Source of the DNA: Odontesthes bonariensis
Lineage: Eukaryota > Chordata > Actinopteri > Atheriniformes > Atherinopsidae
DNA length: 64,000 bases
NCBI RefSeq assembly: GCF_027942865.1
Contig: NC_134524.1
Span: 5,151,036-5,215,035 of the forward strand
Direction of reading: 5' to 3'
Shown here in pieces: positions 31,989-45,100 of this stretch. The position numbers were made by a program, and so were the translations under genes. Within the stretch, counting starts at the first letter, position 1. The number at the start of each line of letters is the position of its first letter. The notes beneath the pieces are model-generated. The model was not told the origin of the DNA. It did no database searches and saw only the letters and a list, made by a program, of their open reading frames with translations.

Positions 31989-33597
31989 CAGTGCCTTGCG
32001 AAAGTATTTGGCGCCCTTGAACTTTTCAACCTTTTGCCACATTTCAGGCTTCAAGCATAAAGATATAAAATTTGTATTTTTTGTGAAGAATCAACAACAA
32101 GTGGGACACAATCGTGAAGTGGAATGAAATTTATTGGATGTGTCAAACTTTTTTAACAAATAAAAAACTGAAAAGTGGGGCATGCAATATTATTCGGCCC
32201 CCTTTACTTTCAGTGCAGCAAACTCACTCCAGAAGTTCAGTGAGGATCTCTGAATGATCCAATGTTGTCCCAAATGACTGATGATGATAAATAAAATCCA
32301 CCTGTGTGTAATCAAGTCTCTTTATAAATGCACCTGCTCTGTGATAGGCTCAGGGTTCTGTTCAAAGCGCAGAGAGCATCATGAAGAGCAAGGAACTCAC
32401 CAGGCAGGTCCGAAATACTGTTGTGGAGAAGTTTAAAGCCGGATTTGGATAAAAAAAGATTTCCCAAGCTTTAAACATCCCAAGGAGCACTGTGCAAGCA
32501 ATCATATTGAAATGGAAGGAGTATCAGACCACTGCAAATCTACCAAGACCCGGCCGTCTTCTAAACTTTCATCTGGAACAAGGAGAAGACTGATCAGAGA
32601 TGCAGCCAAGAGGCCCATGATCACTCTGGATGAACTGCAGAGATCTACAGCTGAGGTGGGAGAGTCTGTCCATAGGACAACAATCAGTCGTACACTGCAC
32701 AAATCTGGCCTTTATGGAAGAGTGGCAAGAAGAAAGCCATTTCTCAAAGATATCCATGAAAAGTCTTGTTTAAAGTTTGCCACAAGCCACCTGGGAGATG
32801 CCAATCATGTGGAAGAAGGTGCTCTGGTCAGATGAAACCAAAATCCAACTGTTTGGCCACAATGCAAAAGGATATGTTTGGCATAAAAGCAACACAGCTC
32901 ATCACCCTGAACACACCATCCCACTGTCACACATGGTGGTGGCAGCATCATGGTTTGGGCCTGCTTTTCATCAGCAGGGACAGGGAAGATGGTCAAAATT
33001 GATGGGAAGATAGATGGGGCCAAATACAGGACCATTCTGGAAGAAAACCTGTCGGAGTCTGCAAGAGACCTGAGACTGGGACGGAGATTTATCTTCCGAC
33101 AAGACAAGGATCCAAAACATAAAGCCAAATCTACAATGGAATGGTTCACAAATAAACATATCCATGGCCAAGTCAAAGTACAGACCTGAATCCAATCGAG
33201 AATCTGTGGAAAGAGCTGAAGACTGCTGTTCACAAACGCTCTCCATCCAACCTCACTGAGCTCGAGCTGTTTTGCAAGGAAGAATGGGCAAGAATTTCAG
33301 TCTCTCGATGTGCAGAACTGATAGAGACATACCCCAAGCCACTTGCAGCTGTAAATGCAGCAAAAGGCGGCTTTCCAAAGTATTAACGCAAGGGGGCCGA
33401 ATAATATTGCACAACCACTTTTCAGTTTTTGTATTTGTCAAAAAAGTTTTAAACATCCAATAAATTTAATTCCACTTCACGATTGTGTCCCACTTGTTGT
33501 TGATGCTTCACAAAAAAATTTAAATTTAACTTTGAAGTCTGAAATGTGGCAAAAGGTTGAAAAGTTCAAAGGGGCCGAATACTTTCGCAAGGCACTG
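31989..33597 (+). mobile_element. Tc1/mariner transposon inserted upstream of lectin gene B
   Basis: 1609 bp flanked by TA (31987-31988, 33598-33599). Long terminal inverted repeats of roughly 150 bp begin CAGTGCCTTGCGAAAGTATT at both ends. The empty site is preserved upstream of gene A, where GGTACATCC reads uninterrupted near 3126. The transposase is full length but broken. Confidence 0.97.
32381..33386 (+). pseudogene. Tc1 transposase, broken
   Basis: About 335 codons long overall, starting MKSKELTRQVRNTVVEKF and ending GGFPKY. It stops after 23 codons and is split by several further frameshifts. The DDE residues are still recognisable: WSDETKIQLFG, FRQDKDPKHKAKS and NPIENLWKELK. It cannot encode an active protein as read. 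Confidence 0.93.
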
Positions 33598-33741
33598 TAC
33601 ATCCACGCCGACTGCACGTATACACATTCAGAAAGTCCAATCATGGTGACATATTAAATGATGATAATCAGAGTTTTGAATGTTCACACTGTGTTGCATC
33701 ACACATTCTTTCAACACATCACTTTATGAGAAAAGAGAAGT

Positions 33742-34175
33742 AGAGCCAGAACCCAGAGAGCCCAGAGAGCCCAGAGAGCCCAGAGAGTCAGAGAGCCAGA
33801 GCCCAGAGAGCCAGAGAGCCAGAGAGCCAGAGCCCAGAGAGCCAGAGCCCAGAGAGCCACGAGCCCAGAGAGCCAGAGCCCAGAGAGCCAGAGCCCAGAG
33901 AGCCACGAGCCCAGAGAGCCAGAGAGCCCAGAGACCCCAGAGAGCCAGAGAGCCAGAGAGCCAGAGAGCCCAGAGAGCCAGAACCCAGAGACCCCAGAGA
34001 GCCAGAGCCCAGAGAGCCAGAGAGCCAGAGAGCCCAGAGAGCCAGAGAGCCAGAGAGCCCAGAGAGCCAGAGAGCCAGAGAGCCCAGAGAGCCAGAGAGC
34101 CCAGAGAGCCAGAGAGCCAGAGAGCCCAGAGAGCCAGAGAGCCTAAAGAGCCAGAGAGCCAGAGAGCCAGAGAGC
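33742..34175. repeat. 15-bp-family minisatellite, irregular copy upstream of gene B
   Basis: Made of AGAGAGCC and CAGAGAGCCAG pieces in mixed order, related to the 3265-3803 array but with a less regular period. It lies at the same position relative to lectin gene B as that array does to gene A. Confidence 0.9.
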
Positions 34176-34780
34176 CACAACCCAAGGACCCACAACTTCA
34201 AGCCCCTTCCTCCCACCCTCTTTTTGGGATGTCTGGGATCCATCCCTTGAAGGGGGGGCTCCCCTATTACCGGATATCTGGCCGTCCGCCAGACCGCTTG
34301 TTGATTAATTATTAAGTTTTAGAAATAAACAGATACAGGCCGCATTGTGACATCCTTCATTGTTGCAAGTGGCAGCGCCTCATGGGAGTCATGTGACGCG
34401 CCGCCGCGCTGCACGGCTCGTGTGACTTGAGAATATGTAAGCATCTCCATTTAAGGAAATGTTTTACTGGAATTCTTACAAGAAGCAGTGAACAATTAGC
34501 ATGCATGGGAGAGCTGCCTGAATGAGGAGGAAAAAATTACACAACATGCCAAAAGAGCAACCGTACTTCTCCACGGTCTGTTATCTTTTTTAAAACATCT
34601 GTTTAACTTGTGTTAAACGCTTCACCACAACGGTTTATACTGTGTAACAATGACTGAACAAGTTCATCACAGACTCTTTGAGACAAATACATCTGTTGAA
34701 ATTCTTATTTTATGTAAAATCAAACATTTTGAAGATAGCATGAATTATTTCTTCAAACTCATTACAGCTTAAGGTTTCAC
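34176..34780. repeat. Intergenic duplicated block, copy 3 (shortened)
   Basis: Matches 3810-3930 and then 4965-5430, with the middle missing. The GACGCGCCGCCGCGCTGCACGG island is at 34394-34415. No gene is seen. Confidence 0.85.
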
Positions 34781-34866
34781 ACAGAAAGGCCCCAGCTGGG
34801 AATTGAACCTGGAACCCTCTTGCTGTGAGGAAATGGTTCTAACCACCACACCACTGTGCAGCCCGC
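34778..34866 (-). mobile_element. tRNA-derived SINE fragment
   Basis: On the minus strand a tRNA-like head (GTGGTGTGGTGGTTAGAACC, GGTTCAATTCCC) of the same family as the SINEs in introns of genes A and B. It joins the duplicated block at about 34778. Confidence 0.65.
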
Positions 34867-34987
34867 CTCATGAAAAGGCCATGGCTCAGCTGCCTTCCAG
34901 CTGGAGCATCTGTGTTTCAGTCCCCAGCGTTTCCACATGTTACAGCATCACTGGGTAATTCACATGTTGTCTGGGTGAATGAACTCA

Positions 34988-35313
34988 TGTAATGCGCTTT
35001 GTTAAACCGGGACAAGCTTAGAAAGCTGCTATCTGAGTGTGAACCATTTAACTCGGTCTTAAAACAGGTCAGCTCGTGTTACTTTCTCAGTTTAAAAGTA
35101 CACAGTCCCCTCAGTGGTCAGAGTCAGTGGATCTGCGGTGAGTTCAGCACCACGGACAGAGACCGCAGGAGCCCACTGTCCAGCACCAGTGGGTTTTTGG
35201 TTGTTACTCACAAACTCTCTGAAGCTTCTGTACATCTGGTGTCAGAAGCTAAACATTACACTGATCCGCATATAAATAGAAAGGTAGATTACCATTCATG
35301 AAGTTGCCTCACA
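34988..35313. repeat. Duplicated block, copy of 15456-15725
   Basis: Carries the same 80-100 residue open frame beginning [13 protein letters not shown]. The frame is not maintained after position 35160, where 51 extra bases are present, so coding is doubtful. Confidence 0.7.
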
Positions 35314-35566
35314 TGTAAATGAATGCAGTCATTCAACCAGAAGCAGTTGATAACCATAATTAATCAGCATTTTTCCAAAAGCATTCTCTACTCAAACACA
35401 CTGGATTTAAAGCCCTTTGATAAACTGTTAAACCTGTAAAAGTATCAGAAGACTGTCCACACTGACACCAAGTGGTCCTATGACAACACTGCAGGAAGCT
35501 GCACTTTATTTTTTACATTGCTTCCTTCTTTTGATCTACTCTGACTGCCTTTTGGAGACTATACAT

Positions 35567-36485
35567 CAGCCGCGGCTATTCAGAGATAACACGGGAAGCC
35601 GGACAGCGTCTCCCATTCTCTGGCGAAATTGCTGCATCTTCAATGTTAAATTGACGATAAAACAGTTATTCACAAAACACAAGATATGCCCAACACTGCA
35701 TTTACTTTCATAACTCCAACATGTTGTCCTGTAGCTTAATGAAGTGATTTGTTCTGAAATCGCCGCCGTTCACTGAGGAAATGATGTTATGAAGCCGCCA
35801 CTAACAGCCAGGCTTCCGAGCCGAGGGACGCCGGCTTCAGGAGGGGGCGGGAAAGTCAAGTTTTTTTCTACAGTTCTAGGTCATCGTTGGCTTAATGGAC
35901 AAAAACTCATCACTTCCGGAAGCCCGGCGTCTCTGGGGGTAGATTAGACGTGGGCGTGTCAGTATGAGGGGCTGTGTCGTGATGATTGGAGTTAGTGTTT
36001 GTCCATCATGAGAGATGTTGTGGCAGCCGAATTTTTAAGCAGGGAGAAGCACGCTGGAACTTCAGTCCCAAAGCGGGTACGAAAGAGACTTGTTGTCTGT
36101 GAAAGTGCTGTAATACTTTTAGTTGTTTCTTTCCAGAATTCATGCTGCCCATTCACAAATGTTACCTTTAAGAATACTTACCACCATCAAACTCTAAGTA
36201 TTCATTATGACAGGGAAAAATGTTCCAAAGATTCTGATCCAGCCATTTACAGGCCTTAGATACGATCATACTTGATTTTGGCCTTGCTGTGTGAATTTTC
36301 AAAGTCTATACCTTGTTTCTGTGTATTTGCTGGGCATACTTGTCATACTAGACACAGCTATGTTATAACTAATTCTTTTTAACTTTGCTATCTTCTGCTT
36401 TGGGATGGCACGAGCCACTACAACCCTGAACGCGTAATATGGGCTTCCCCTGTTCCCCTGTTTTAAAAGTCAGCAGCCGCCACTG
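35567..36485. mobile_element. Non-autonomous hAT element
   Basis: 919 bp with termini CAGCCGCGGCT and the complement of AGCAGCCGCCACTG, flanked by a perfect 8 bp duplication CTATACAT (35559-35566 and 36486-36493). The tandem copy has CTATACAT once at 26940-26947, so the insertion postdates the tandem duplication. No transposase is recognised; a GC-rich segment with AAGCC..GGCTT palindromes lies at 35790-35935. Confidence 0.93.
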
Positions 36486-37260
36486 CTATACATGTCTTTC
36501 AGTAATTCAGACATAAAATAAACGTGTAATAATAACAAGGTCATAAACACCGTACTCTGAGCTGACATAACACGGATCACGAGTAGGAATTTTGAATACC
36601 TTCCAAATTCAGATTATATCTGTAAAGTTAGGATATATGAATTTTCATTGTTTCAATGTTAAACACAATGTAGCACAAAAAAAACATAACAGGGAACATC
36701 GGTTAACAATTGGGCTGATTCATATAAATGTCTGATTACTTCATTATTTTAGGTTTAACTACTCAATATTACTGACCTCTAGAGGGCAATGTGATTTTTC
36801 TAATTGATGATATCTTCCTTAGTATGGTATGGTATGTTTTTATTTGAACAGGGACCGTGTACAATAAACATTGACCATGAGGAAAGATGCTTTGTACCAG
36901 GTTACAGCAGGAAATGCTAATTTCCACCTGTAGTCCCTGAGCAGGCTGGTGTAACAAAACTGATTCTAAAAGGTACATGAGCACATGACCATTTCACCAT
37001 ACATTTTCACATATAAATCACTATAATTTAATTTAATACACAGTAAAAGTTGTTCCACTTTTTGCACGAGTATAATAAATGAAAAATAAAAAACATCTCT
37101 TATTTAAATGATTTTATTTGTTTCTCTTTATATTCTTTTATGTATTTTTAATGCTTATTGCACTCCCTGCTGCAATACTTTTATTTTATGTAAAGCACTT
37201 TGAACTTTTTGTACATGAAATATGCTATATAAATAAATTTGATTTGATTTGATACACAAC

Positions 37261-37590
37261 ATTCACTCTCTTTGGGCCAGCCACTCGCTCTTTCACTCTC
37301 TTTGGGCCAGCCACTCGCTCTTTCACTCTCTTTGGGCCAGCCACTCGCTCTTTCACTCTCTTTGGGCCAGCCACTCACTCTTTCACTCTCTTTGGGCCAG
37401 CCACTCGCTCTTTCACTCTCTTTGGTCCAGCCACTCGCTCTTTCACTCTCTTTGGGCCAGCCACTCGCTCTTTCACTCTCTTTGGGCCAGCCACTCGCTC
37501 TTTCACTCTCTTTGGGCCAGCCACTCGCTCTTTCACTCTCTTTGGGCCAGCCACTCGCTCGTTCACTCTCTTTGGGCCAGCCACTCTCAC
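37261..37590. repeat. 30-bp minisatellite, 11 units
   Basis: Same unit and flanks as 27717-28375 but exactly half the copy number. Confidence 0.95.
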
Positions 37591-37626
37591 ACTCACTCCT
37601 CATACATGTGTACAGGTTTGATTTCT

Positions 37627-38265
37627 TTAGAGCCATTTTTTGGTCCGTTTTGCAAATGCTTTTAGGCCAGAGCATGTTATGATGTCTGTTGGTAACGAGT
37701 TCCACTGGGTCACAGCTACAGACGAGAAGGCTGACCTACCAAAGGAGGTCCTGCATTTGGGGATACAGCACTCTCCTCTAGTGGTCGATCGAGAGGTGCG
37801 TGTCTTTCTATCAGAGCATAGCCTAACAAATTTTCTTAGGGGAGGAGCTGAAAGACCATGGATTATTTTAAATAGCAAGCAAACATTATTATAAAATATT
37901 TGATTATCAAAATTAAGAATGTCATATTTAGTTAAAACCGTACAGTGGTGGTACCTTCTTGGCTTTTTATCATGAATTTTGAGGGCACTTTTATACATAG
38001 ATTGAAGCAGCCGCAGGGCTGTTTTTGAGCCCTGTGACCAACTCGAAATACAATACATAAGGTGTGGTAAAATCATGGCACTTAAGTACATATGTGAGGC
38101 CTGTGTTGTGAGGGACCCTCTAATATATCTAAAATTGGCAAGATTAAACTTCATACTGTTTCCCATTTTTTTAATGTGATAGTTAGTACGATGTATAATT
38201 AGTACTATTTTGAAAAATGTATCAAAATGCAGCTTATCATTGAAAACCTCAAAGAACCGGCACAA
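37627..38265 (-). pseudogene. LINE reverse transcriptase C-terminal fragment, duplicate
   Basis: Copy of 28412-29032. It retains codons for ITCSGLKAFAKR near the end, missing from the other copy, so the other copy has a deletion at about 28446. Confidence 0.8.
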
Positions 38266-39128
38266 AGGTTTAAGACACAGTTAACACAGTTTTAATAATC
38301 CAGAAAGGAGAAGAAATATTTGTTGTTTCTGAGGATCATTACTCTACCTTCACATAAGAAGGGTTCTTTTGTTTATTCCCTGATAGCTTTGCTCGTTGGC
38401 ACCAGGATGTTAACGTCCTCCAGATAAGTCATAGCAGATAGAGGGGAGGCCTGAGGGGAGAGAGTGCCTTCAAATCATCTCCAAAGGACAAAGATTGTTG
38501 TGGAAACACTTGAGGGGTTAACTCCATTAACTCGATTCCACCCGACGTAACTTTCCAGTTTGCACGCAATTCCATTAGTTTCATAAAATATTATGGAAAT
38601 GAATTAAACTCTTGTTTCTTATTACAAATGCACTGTTTTTCAAAATTGCAAGTTATGAATGCTTATTCAGTGAGACAAAAAGAAATGTTGCGAAAAAGTG
38701 CATCAATTTACATCAATTAAAGACCCATCAACAATCGTTTTCTTATCAAATCGTAATCGAATCGTGAGGTGCCCAAAGATTCCCACCCCTAATATTACAT
38801 AGTAAAGAGTCAGTTTACGTCAGCTGTGCTTCTGATAAAGGATGTGAGCTATACCAATAAAATAAGAAGTATAACAAATTCAGAGACAAGCTTGTTTGAA
38901 TGCTTAAGCGTTTTAATTTTGCAAAAAGGAAGGAAAAAGGGGGATTTTGCAGAAGAAAGTTCTTTCCATAACACATTCAGTCCGATCTCATAAAAGCCAC
39001 AAGACCTAAAAGACCGTTCAGCACTCGTCCCTTCATTCTTTTAGCAACATTAGATAGAAAGAAAAGAAATGAAAATGCAAAATATCAATAAAGAAACTCC
39101 TTTATGTTGAAAAGTCAGCCAGGAATCA

Positions 39129-42100
39129 TCACTTTCTGATGGAACAGACAGATGGAAGGCGGGTGTCACACCCATAATCATCCCAGCACTTGGAATCTGT
39201 AAGTACCAAAGACATGGTAGTTAGCTGGAGGTAAAAGAACTGAACCCTGAACATTTACACTGATGAGGGCATTATCTATGTAGTTTATTTAGAGAGAAAC
39301 AGCGTTAGCTCCAATTAACACACGATGTTAAAATTAATTATAATATACAAGTTATATTAATTGTCATCTATTCAAACTATAACAGCAGATCAAAAAAATT
39401 TACACTCACTAATTATTATTCATTGCTTTTACATTTGGAAATAGTTTTTACCTGAATAATTCATTTGCAAGCAGTGCTGCATTTTACCAGCATTATTAGG
39501 CTCTCCTTGGCACCAGTGAGAATATTTGAAGGATGAACCATCAGCCCAAAGCCAAACACCCTCCTAGAGGACATCAGTGACATCAGTGAAGAATACCGTC
39601 TGAATTTTATTAAAATTATTTTGAATAACACTCTGATCTTGTGCAGGTGAATTATATACCTCTTCTGCATCAGAGCCTCCAATCCATGTTTCCTTGGACG
39701 CAGAAGTGGCGCTCAGTATAAGCCTTTGAATGCCATGGTACTCCTGAGCGCTGTGGACAGATGCCAGATTTCCCCTCAAAGAGATACAGTTTCTCTACAA
39801 AAAGAGAGGGACAAAAAGAAGACAGATATAATTTTATATATATATATGTTAGGGCTGGGCAACGATTAAAATGTTTAATCTAATTAATCACATGATTTCC
39901 CTGATTAATCACGATTAATCGCATTTGTACGCAAAATCCAAAAATGAATCCAAAAGTAGTGTATAGCTTTTAGCATTTAGTTTTATTTTAAATGTGCTGC
40001 CATATGAATGAAAGTGCCATAACATTTGTTGTGCAAACACACTTTTAACATCAGCATCTTTCTGTAGTTTTTATGTAGAAGCCTCGCTCCACTGTCTGTT
40101 TCCTTGAATAACTTGCTGCTATCAGTTGTGTGTTTTGCCTTTAAGTGACATTTTAGACTGGAACTACTACGCTAAGAAGACCATTCAACTTGGCTGTAAA
40201 TGCAGGAGTTTTTTTTAAATTTATTTTGAAATACGTGCTTTTATGTTGAAACCAGTAAAACAGGAAGTAGCGCCAGTTAGCTCCGTGAGCTTCACACAGA
40301 AACCGAGGAGCACCTGTAGTGGTGATGTCCAACTTTAAAATGAAAATGGCCGAGTAAAAGTTCCGTACCCTTCTCCATGTTTGGTGGTTCTGCAGCAGAA
40401 AGCAACAGACTTTTACAATAATAAAACCTGCGTTAATGCGCGATAAAATATTTATCGGCGTTAAATAATTAACAAGGTAAAGCGATTATATGAGTTAACT
40501 TGCCCAGCCCTACTAACTATATGTTGTTGGTTAAAAACAGTTGCTACAATGTCTACAAATCTATATCTGAAAATTCACATCGACTAAAAAGACACACAAA
40601 GAAAGATATGTCAGAAAAAAAGATCAGTCAGACGTTTGCACAGTATAATATGAGTGAAAGACAACCTGAATAAAAAAAGGACACAAGATATTATGACAAT
40701 ATCTGAATGGACTTAGTATTCCATCCATCTATCCATCATCTTCCGCTGGTCCGGGGATCGGGTCGCGGGGGCAGCAGCTTGAGCAGAGAGACCCAGACGT
40801 CCCTGTCCCCGGCCACTTCCTCCAGCTCTTCTGGGGGGACCCCGAGGCTTTCCCAGGCCAGCAGAGAGACGTAGTCTCTCCAATGTGTCCTGGGTCTTCC
40901 CCGGGGCCTCCTCCCAGTGGGACGGGCCCGGAACACCTCACCAGGGAGGCGTCAAGGAGGCATCCTAACCAGATGCCCGAGCCACCTCATCTGACTCCTC
41001 TCGATGCGGAAGAGCAGCGGTTCTACTCCGAGCCCCTCCCGGATGACCGAGCTTCTCACCCTATCTCTAAGGGAGAGCCCAGACACCCTGCGGAGGAAAC
41101 TCATTTCGGCCGCTTGTATTGGCGATCTCGTTCTTTCGGTCACTACCCACAGCTCGTGACCATAGGTGAGGGTAGGAACGTAGATTGACCGGTAAATCGA
41201 GCGGGCCGGTGCAGAGCCCGCATCACTGCGGAGGCCGCACCGATCCGCCTGTCATTGGCTGTGTTCGAAACCGCATACTACTCCTACTAACTTGTTTAGT
41301 TAGTATGCGAGTTTGAGTAAGCGAGAAGTTCCCGGATGCATACTAGATTCTCCGAAATGTTGGGTATGCATCATGAGGTTATACTCATACTCAAACTACC
41401 CAAGATGCAACGTAACGTGACGTCGCCGATCGTCATTTCCTGTCAAAACGGCAGTTTCAAGCTAGCTACAACGATGGTAGGTTCACTTCCTGTTTTCAAA
41501 ACAAAAGCACTAATTGTATCGTAACGGCTTTCCCTATGATAAAAGGCAACGGGTATTTTATTTTGTGAAAATAACCGGAAGTGCGTTGCTTACTACGGCT
41601 AGCTTTAGGAGCGCCAAATTCGTGGGAACAAAATGGTAAATAGCCGGTATTTTGTCAGATTTTCAACACGTTGGGGATCTAAACGACTACTTTCTCACCT
41701 GAAAATGTTTCAAATGTTGCTAAAGTTTACAGAGTTTAGAGATTAAGAGAAATCAGCATTAGGCCGGCTGATTTCGGCTCGGGCAGGAGTGAAATGCATT
41801 GTACGTAACCACTCTGCATACTGTGTGATCGATGAGTATGCAGTATGCAGTATGTAGTATGCGGTATGCAGTATGTAGTATGTAAGTATGCGGTTTCGAA
41901 CACAGCCAATCTCCTGCTCCATTCGTCCCTCACTCGTGAACAAGACCCCGAGATACTTGAACTCCTCCGCTTGGAGAAGGATCTCATTCCCAACCCTGAG
42001 AGGGCAGGACTTAGTATTCTGGTAGTAATTCAGCACCGCACAAGAAATTGCTCATATTACCTCAGCTTGAGCCCAAGTCATAGGTGTCGAAATGTAGATG

Positions 42101-45100
42101 AAAAGGCGGCCATTGATTCTAGTCCGATCCTGGTTACAGGGTGCTGCCCTCTTGACAACGTCACTCTTTCCTGCAGAACAGACAGGGATGAGTGTATAAA
42201 ACAGCTGAAAATCCACTTATCTTTAAACTTCATCGTTCAGGCTGTTACTGTGTTCATGAGCGTGTTATGTTTTAGCATGAATCTGGAAATATCCACACAA
42301 ACCTTCCGCGTCCGTTGAGCTTCCTGCTTCCCCAGATATTGTTTTCAATTAAACGTTTTAGTGTTCATTACTTATTCTATTATGTTTTGTAAAAATCTAT
42401 GTAATTACTAAATCAAATTAGTTATTTGGATTAGAAATTTGAAAATATATACTGCAATGATCATGTTAAGCACAGATTACATTTAAAGTTATGTTCTGTG
42501 AGGGAGGGGCGGAGCCTATTTGAAGTTCAACTGAGAGTCAAGACCTGTCCTGTGTGAGAGCGTGACCTATTCGATTTTTGGAGAAAACTGAATTGTGTAT
42601 TTAAAAATAAACTGTGGATGTTTTAAAGTAGTTTTAACTACACTAAGTAGACGGAAGAGCGTGTAAAGCAATTATTAAGATCGGTCTGGTTGCTAAACGT
42701 TTGCTAAAGGTTAGCTTAAGACTGCACCAGTCTTAATTCATTATTGCTGCAGTGAATTATTTGTGTTCATTTTTATTTGTTAATTTCAGTGTTTTCTGAA
42801 ATAAAATAACTTGAACAATTTAAAAGTGTTTTTTAATTTCTTCCTTCCCATACAATTTTCTTTTTAAACAATATATTGTGGCGTGCTGTGGGTGTGTTGC
42901 CGCATTGCATTATGGGTGCTCTCTGTTCTCCGTTTATGTGCTGTATTTAGTGCTGTGGTAGAGTTTGTATCTGTTTATGTTTATGTTCTGTACGCAGTGA
43001 CGGTGTAGTAAAAGGTTTTTGTTCGTGTTGCATTTGAACTAAATCTGCACCATAACTGAAAGTGGTGAGACAGAAAGTTACTACCACTTGATCTAAAATA
43101 TGTGAGTTGATTGTAATTCACTATTGTTCCTGTGAATTGCCTGTCAAGATAAAAGTGCTTGCTGCACAAGAGAGTCTGGACTGAGACCTTTCCTGTCTCC
43201 ACCTCTACCATTGCTTCAATATTTTATACAATGTCTAAATCAAAACAGTATAAATCATTAATTAAATTTGAAGACGATACATTACTTATATTAACAAATT
43301 ATGTCAAGTAGTGCTTTTATATGTGTTTATGTGCATTTGACCTAAAATGGTTGGCTAGACCTCAGAAAAGAGATAAGTTATGTGAACTAATGGTTTTGAG
43401 TAAAGATTACTAATGTAAACTTGAATATGTCTAAGTTATCTATGCCAATACAACTTAAAAGGTTTAGTTTCATGTGTTGTAAAAACTTAAACGGGATAAG
43501 GCAACGGGTTTCCACGCGATTTTCTAGTAAACTCAACTAGTTCGGGTTAAGAGTGTGGAAGAACAGCGCAGTTTGACACAGTTCTCACACTGAAGCTAAC
43601 TCAGTCCATGTGGTGAATGTATTCATGACAGCAGCATGTCCCATTCCAGGAGGGTTTTTAAGGACTTACCAGGAAACTTGAACTCACCTTCTGAATCAAT
43701 TTCTTCTTCGGGTTCATCCAGTGGTGAAGTCTACGTTGAACGCAGGTATACGGCGTATACACACCTCTTTTATTTGGTGGATTTCCGTATACCCACCTAA
43801 AATGCTCAGTATACCCACTTAAAATTCGTTTTTCAACATTTAGAATAGCACAGCCACGTTTCATCAACTACCACTTCTCATGGAAGCCTTGTTATAATTT
43901 AACAATACAACGACAACACTTCAGAATAGCATTCATTCAGAAATTGCGACAGTCAGTCAATCTCCCAGCGATTCACTATCAGTTTTTTGACAATAACCAG
44001 TGTTGCCAAAAAAAATCACAAGAAGTCGCTATTGGCTCTCTGAAAAGTCGCTAGAAGTCGCTAGATTGCGTCATGACGTCATAAGTGACGTAACCACGCC
44101 CATATTATATATTTTCGCTCCTACCCGAGCCGAAATCAGCCGGCCTGAAGCTGATTTCAGCTCTAAACTCTGTAAACTTTAGCAACATTTGAAACTTTCA
44201 AGGCCAGAAAGTAGTCGTTTAGATCCCCAACGTGTTAAAAACCTGCCAAAATACCGGCTATTTACAATTTTGTTCCGACGAATTTGGCGCCACTAAAGCT
44301 AGCCGCAGTGAGCAACGCACTTCCGGTTATTTTGACAAAATAAAATACCCGTTGCCTTTTATCATAGGGAAAGCCATTACGATAAAAAGGTGCTTTTGTT
44401 TCTAAAACAGGAAGTTGTAGCTAGCTTGAAACTGCCGTTTTGACAGGAAATGACGGTATGCCGGGTTGCCGCCGTCCTGCAGTGCTTCTGTCTCGGCTTG
44501 TTTGGTGTCGCGGGGCAACTGATTTGTCACTCACAAAACAAGTTAAATTGTCGCTAGATTCAGCCAGATTGAGCCCGAAAGTCGCTAAGTCGCTAGATTA
44601 TTTTTTTTTGTCGCCAGAGATGGCCAAAAGTCGCTAAATCTAGCGACAAAGTCGCTAAATTGGCAACACTGACAATAACGTCCCATAGAAACTCTTCTTC
44701 TTTGTATTAGTTGAAAGCGGTGATTCTCTAACGCACAACAGCGCCCCCTATAGGAGTGGAAGGTGGAAAACTAAAATGGATGTGTGTGTATATATATTTT
44801 TTTTATGTATGTTACATATATAAACGAATGTAATACACATATATATATATTACAATTAATTAATTCTGACAGCCCTTGTGTATATATATATAAAACAACC
44901 TGTCTCAAGATGTGATGGTGTTCTGCTGTTTTAAAACAATCACTCTGTTAGGCCTCGCTCTATGAGGGATGAGTACAAAGATTAAGTGTCACAGGGAGTC
45001 CCATTGCCACTGAGATACACAGCACACAGTCCACACAATCAAAGTGAGTTTATGCTGTCCCTCATGCATGCAAGGGGCAGGTAAGTGCAAAGCTGCGACC

